Below are positions 59,298-64,000 of a DNA stretch of 64,000 nt, one piece after another. Both the position numbers and the translations under genes were made by a program. Position 1 is the stretch's first letter. Every line of letters starts with the position of its first letter. The stretch comes from Bradyrhizobium sp. SSBR45G (GTDB lineage Bacteria > Pseudomonadota > Alphaproteobacteria > Rhizobiales > Xanthobacteraceae). The stretch lies in assembly GCF_030159255.1 (NCBI RefSeq), contig NZ_BSCT01000012.1, positions 62,001-126,000 of the forward strand, given 5' to 3'. Below the pieces are notes generated by a model. That model ran no database searches. It was not told where the DNA came from and saw nothing but the letters and a program-made list of their open reading frames with translations.

Positions 59298-59323
59298 GCC
59301 GTCGTTTGCGCGTCGACGACGGC
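59298..59323. repeat. Small inverted repeat in the cysH-sbp gap
   Basis: GCCGTCGT and ACGACGGC pair around ten bases, with CATT/AATG extending the stem with one bulge. The 318-base gap 59178-59495 shows CAATGCTCAT-like direct repeats near 59338 and 59379 but no gene. Confidence 0.5.
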
Positions 59324-59495
59324 AATGTGTCGCGGCACAGAATGCTCATCCCATTGTGCCCCGCTTCGTAGCACAATGCTCATGTCCGGCTGAAAACAAG
59401 AGAATCCGGTTTCGTTGACTCTGAACCGTACATCCGGCGATCTGCAGGACGCGCCTGCAACATTGCGGGCCCGTCATTTGGAATGGAGAGCTTGG

Positions 59496-60485
59496 ATGAT
59501 GCGGCGTGTTCTGGCTGTTGTCGCGGCCCTGGCATCGGCGGGATCGGCCTATGCGGCCGACGTGAACCTGCTCAACGTGTCCTACGATCCGACCCGCGAA
59601 CTTTATGTCGAGTTCAACAAGGCCTTTGCGGCGAGCTACCAGAAAGAGACCGGCAAGAGCGTCGAGATCAAGCAGTCGCATGGCGGCTCCGGCGCCCAGG
59701 CCCGCAGCGTGATCGACGGCCTGCAGGCCGACGTCGTGACCCTGGCGCTCGCCTATGACATCGACGCGATCGCGGGCAAGGGGCTGCTCGACAAGGAGTG
59801 GCAGAAGCGCCTGCCGCAGAACGCCTCACCCTACACCTCGACCATCGTGTTCCTGGTCCGCAAGGGCAATCCGAAGGGCATCAAGGACTGGGACGACCTG
59901 CTCAAATCGGGCGTCGACGTCATCACGCCGAATCCGAAGACCTCGGGCGGCGCCCGCTGGAACTACCTCGCCGCCTGGGGCTATGCCCTGAAGAAGACCG
60001 GCTCGGCCGACAAGGCCAAGCAGTTCGTGGCCGACCTGTATAAGCATGTTCCGGTGCTCGACACCGGTGCCCGCGGCGCCACCGTCACCTTCGTGGAACG
60101 CGGCGTCGGCGATGTGCTGCTGGCCTGGGAGAACGAGGCCTATCTGGCGCTGAAAGAATTCGGTAAGGAAAAGTTCGAGATCATCTCGCCGTCGCTGTCG
60201 ATCCTGGCCGAACCGCCAGTTGCCATCGTCGACACCGTCGTGGCCAAGAAGGGCACGCAGGCCGCCGCCGAAGCCTATCTGAAGTACTGGTATACGAAGG
60301 AAGGTCAGGAAATCGCCGCACGCAACTTCTATCGTCCGCGCGATCCCGACGTTGCCAAGACCTACGCCGAGTCGTTTGCCAAGGTCGACCTGTTCACGAT
60401 CGACGATGTGTTCAGTGGCTGGACCAAGGCGCAGAAGGATCATTTCGGCGAAGGCGGGATGTTTGATCAGATCTACAAGAACTGA
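59496..60485 (+). CDS. sbp: Sulfate-binding periplasmic protein
   Basis: A 329-residue ABC binding protein starting MMRRVLAVVAALASAGSAYA, a clear signal peptide. Markers: LNVSYDPTRELYVEFNKAFA, KQSHGGSGAQARSVIDGLQA and ITPNPKTSGGARWNYLAAWG, all typical of Sbp/CysP. It binds sulfate or thiosulfate. GGAG lies before ATG 59496. It heads the rightward importer run sbp-cysT-cysW-cysA. Confidence 0.95.
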   Translation: MMRRVLAVVAALASAGSAYAADVNLLNVSYDPTRELYVEFNKAFAASYQKETGKSVEIKQSHGGSGAQARSVIDGLQADVVTLALAYDIDAIAGKGLLDKEWQKRLPQNASPYTSTIVFLVRKGNPKGIKDWDDLLKSGVDVITPNPKTSGGARWNYLAAWGYALKKTGSADKAKQFVADLYKHVPVLDTGARGATVTFVERGVGDVLLAWENEAYLALKEFGKEKFEIISPSLSILAEPPVAIVDTVVAKKGTQAAAEAYLKYWYTKEGQEIAARNFYRPRDPDVAKTYAESFAKVDLFTIDDVFSGWTKAQKDHFGEGGMFDQIYKN

Positions 60486-60542
60486 TCCGACGCCGACAGC
60501 AGGAGACGATGGGGTGAGCCAGGGAATGAGCCAGGTGGCGTC

Positions 60543-61379
60543 TTGAGCGTCCTTGCACCGCGACGCAGCACCTTGCCGGGCTTCGGTCTCACCATGGGAC
60601 TGACGCTGACCTGGCTGTCCCTCATCGTCCTCATTCCATTGGCCGGGCTGTTCGTGCGCTCGACCGACCTCAGCCTGGCGCAGTTCTGGGACATCGTCAC
60701 CAGCCGCCGCACCCTGAGCGCGCTCAAGATCTCGTTCGGACTGTCGTTCGCCGCCGCTCTCGTCAACCTAGTGATGGGCACGATCGTGGTCTGGGCGCTG
60801 GTGCGCTACCGCTTCCCGGGCCGTCGGCTGTTCGACGCCATCGTCGACGTCCCATTCGCGCTGCCGACGGCGGTGGCCGGCGTGGCGCTGACCGCCCTGT
60901 TCGCCCAGAAGGGCTGGCTCGGCGCGCCGCTCGCCGCTCTCGGCATCAAGGTGGCGTTCACGCCGCTCGGCATCTTCATCGCGATGATCTTCATCGGCAT
61001 CCCCTTCGTGGTCCGCACCGTGCAGCCGGTGCTGATCGATCTCGATCCCGAGATCGAGGAGGCGGCCGCGAGCCTCGGCGCCAGCCGCTGGCACATCATT
61101 ACCAAGGTCATCCTGCCCAGCCTGACGCCGGCGCTGCTGACCGGCTTCGCGCTCGCCTTTGCCCGCGCCGTTGGCGAATACGGCTCGGTGATCTTCATCG
61201 CCGGCAATCTGCCGAACGTGTCGGAAATTGCCCCCCTTCTGATCGTGATCCGCCTGTCCGAGTTCCGTTATGCCGACGCCACGGCCATTGCAGTGGTCAT
61301 GCTTGTGGTGGCATTCGTGATCATCTTCGCGGTGAATCGCTTGCAGCGCTGGGCCCAGGCCCAGGCGCCGTCGACCTGA
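60543..61379 (+). CDS. cysT: Sulfate ABC transporter permease CysT
   Basis: A 278-residue permease with six membrane helices and the EAA-type coupling loop EEAAASLGASRWHIITKVIL. IVDVPFALPTAVAGVALTAL is a conserved CysT segment. It forms the sulfate channel with CysW. TTG 60543 has AGGTGG about eight bases upstream and fits the family N-terminus (MSVLAPRRSTLPGFG); an internal ATG at 60594 would remove the first residues of the first helix. Confidence 0.93.
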   Translation: MSVLAPRRSTLPGFGLTMGLTLTWLSLIVLIPLAGLFVRSTDLSLAQFWDIVTSRRTLSALKISFGLSFAAALVNLVMGTIVVWALVRYRFPGRRLFDAIVDVPFALPTAVAGVALTALFAQKGWLGAPLAALGIKVAFTPLGIFIAMIFIGIPFVVRTVQPVLIDLDPEIEEAAASLGASRWHIITKVILPSLTPALLTGFALAFARAVGEYGSVIFIAGNLPNVSEIAPLLIVIRLSEFRYADATAIAVVMLVVAFVIIFAVNRLQRWAQAQAPST

Positions 61380-61388
61380 GGCCGCGAC

Positions 61389-62283
61389 ATGAGCATCGAG
61401 ATGACCCTGCAACGGACGTCCGGCACAGCCGCCCAGTCCAGCCATGTCGAAAGTGCCGCCCGGCGCGATCCGCGCGCCGAGCCGGCGGCCGTGCGCATTG
61501 CCATCATCACGCTCGCCATCGGCTTTCTCTCGCTCTTCGTCGTGCTGCCGCTGGTGGTCGTGTTCGTCGAGGCGTTCGGCAAGGGCGTGATGGCCTACCT
61601 GTCCGCTTTGGCCGACCCCGAGGCGTGGTCGGCCATCCGCCTCACGCTCGGCGTCGCGGCCGTCTCGGTCGGCACCAATCTGGTGTTCGGACTGGCCGCC
61701 GCCTGGGCGATCGCGAAGTTCGATTTCCCCGGCAAGACCTTCCTGATCACCTTGATCGACCTGCCGTTCTCGGTGAGCCCGGTCATTTCAGGCCTCGTCT
61801 TCGTGCTGCTGTTCGGCGCCCAGGGCTTCTTCGGTCCGTGGCTGCAGAGCCATGGTCTGCAGATCCTGTTCGCCTTCCCGGGCATCACGCTCGCCACCGT
61901 CTTCGTGACTTTTCCCTTCGTGGCGCGAGCGCTGATCCCGCTGATGCAGGAGCAGGGCACGCAGGAGGAGGAGGCCGCGATCTCGCTCGGCGCGTCCGGT
62001 TTGCAGACCTTCTTCCGGGTCACCCTGCCCAACATCAAATGGGGCGTGCTGTACGGCGTCCTGCTCTGCAATGCCCGCGCGATGGGCGAGTTCGGTGCGG
62101 TGTCGGTGGTGTCGGGACACATCCGCGGCGAGACCAACACGATGCCGCTGCTGGTCGAGATTCTCTACAACGAGTACCAGATGGTGGCCTCGTTCGCGAT
62201 CGCCTCGCTGCTCGCCATGCTGGCGCTGATCACGCTGATCGCCAAGACCATTCTCGAACGGAACATCGACGAGGACATGCCTC

Positions 62284-62294
<11 letters not shown>
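61389..62294 (+). CDS. cysW: Sulfate ABC transporter permease CysW
   Basis: A 301-residue permease partner of CysT, with six helices and the coupling loop EEEAAISLGASGLQTFFRVT. LPFSVSPVISGLVFVLLFGA and NARAMGEFGAVSVVSGHIRG are diagnostic. It follows cysT by nine bases and overlaps cysA by 11. Role: sulfate import. Confidence 0.94.
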
Positions 62295-63324
<1,030 letters not shown>

Positions 63325-63385
63325 AGGCTGCTCGGGCTCAGGCTCGATCACAGGTCGTTGGCCTCAGATCGCCACCAAACAGTCG

Positions 63386-63542
63386 GTGTCGTCCCGGACA
63401 AGCCCGGCAACGCGCGAGCGTTGCTGGGCGCCGATCCGGGACCCATACGCCGTGAAGCCTGTTCGAGGCACGCTGGAGCGGCATCTCGTCTCGCAACGAC
63501 CGCCGCGGCGTATGGGTCCCGGCGCGGAGGCCGGGACGACAC
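63386..63542. repeat. Dispersed palindrome with two nested perfect inverted repeats
   Basis: Terminal GTGTCGTCCCGG and CCGGGACGACAC are perfect, and internal GGGACCCATACGCCG (63438-63452) pairs exactly with CGGCGTATGGGTCCC (63506-63520). This is a Bradyrhizobium-type dispersed element, 157 bases. No gene lies in 63325-63736. Confidence 0.85.
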
Positions 63543-63736
63543 CTAATCTGTGGCGCCGCCTGCGGCTCGATCACACGGGCGATCCGTGGCGCTTGACCCC
63601 GCTGCCCCTATGGTTGACGAACCGTTGCCGGCCGGAATGGCCGCAATTGTCCGAATGGAACTTACCGGCGATTCACCTTTCAGCCACGGTTGATGTGCAA
63701 CAACCCGCCTCTCTCGTCGGCATAGGGATTGGTTCA

Positions 63737-64000
63737 TTGAAGCATCGCGCTCTCGCTTTCTCCATTGCACTCCTGCTCGCCGGCTGCGCGGCCGAGACGC
63801 CGGTCGTGCAGGCGCCGACCATGTATGCCGACATGGCGGTCGCCGGTGCGAAGCTCGATGCGGTCGCCGCGGCGACGATGATCTCGCAATACCGCCAGAA
63901 CAATGGGCTCGGCATGGTCGAGGTCGACCCCGAGCTGATGCGGCTGGCCGAGACGCAATCGCAGGCGATGGCCGACAAGAACAAGCTCGATCACGACGTC
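63737..64000 (+). CDS. CAP-domain lipoprotein, N-terminal part
   Basis: The gene runs off the right edge; 88 codons are present. The signal is FSIALLLAGCAAE with lipobox LAGC, so it is a lipoprotein. ISQYRQNNGLGMVEVDPELM and AETQSQAMADKNKLDHDV fit the start of a CAP (SCP-like) domain. The start is TTG 63737 with GGGAT ahead. CAP proteins are extracellular or periplasmic, mostly of unknown function. Confidence 0.75.
   Translation, partial: MKHRALAFSIALLLAGCAAETPVVQAPTMYADMAVAGAKLDAVAAATMISQYRQNNGLGMVEVDPELMRLAETQSQAMADKNKLDHDV

Overview
The window is a high-GC alphaproteobacterial chromosome segment, most likely Bradyrhizobium or a close relative. Evidence for this is the PhyR-NepR-EcfG general stress module, a Cpa/Tad pilus locus in the alphaproteobacterial order, a split ureA/ureB urease operon joined to an Urt urea importer, DUF2849 and DUF2865 proteins, and several families of intergenic palindromes of the kind scattered through Bradyrhizobium genomes. 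No rRNA, tRNA, CRISPR array, intact insertion sequence or prophage was seen. Most of the window looks like core chromosome.

Layout. 0-15 kb: an M17 aminopeptidase fragment, a TadD-like TPR lipoprotein, an M20 amidase, then the leftward Tad pilus operon (cpaA, cpaB, cpaC, cpaD, cpaE, cpaF, tadB, tadC) with the Flp pilin gene in front. A rightward group follows: a sterol-desaturase-like enzyme, a free-standing CpaC N-terminal domain protein and two TadE/TadF minor pilins. 15-17.3 kb: a leftward translation/cold-shock group (DEAD-box helicase, IF-1 paralogue, cold-shock protein). 17.6-30 kb: a sigma-54-type promoter followed by urtABCDE and ureDABCEFG. Two extra genes lie inside this run: a small MESH1-like HD hydrolase between ureB and ureC, and an ABM-domain protein between ureC and ureE.

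30-43.6 kb is a general-stress-response neighbourhood. It holds a CHASE/HWE sensor kinase with a damaged ATP-binding N-box, ecfG, nepR and phyR, then small envelope genes (DUF883, DUF1469-like, AI-2E-type permease, L,D-transpeptidase, DUF2865, a 51-residue membrane protein). Several of these have EcfG-type promoter matches. Two tandem, near-identical chemoreceptors sit among them. 43.7-51.5 kb carries malate synthase G and an accessory islet: dispersed repeats, stacked hairpins, a SUKH-like protein, a DUF1493-like protein, a membrane protein, and an antitoxin whose toxin is truncated. A COG3904 protein and a di-haem cytochrome follow.

51.6-63.3 kb is sulfate assimilation. cysD-cysNC run leftward and cysG-DUF2849-cysI-DUF934-cysH rightward from a shared AT-rich control region, then comes the sulfate ABC importer sbp-cysT-cysW-cysA. 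The window ends inside a CAP-domain lipoprotein gene.

Functional themes: urea uptake and hydrolysis under nitrogen control, sulfate uptake and reduction to sulfide, adhesive pilus assembly, and stress signalling by partner switching. All promoter assignments are motif matches made by eye.
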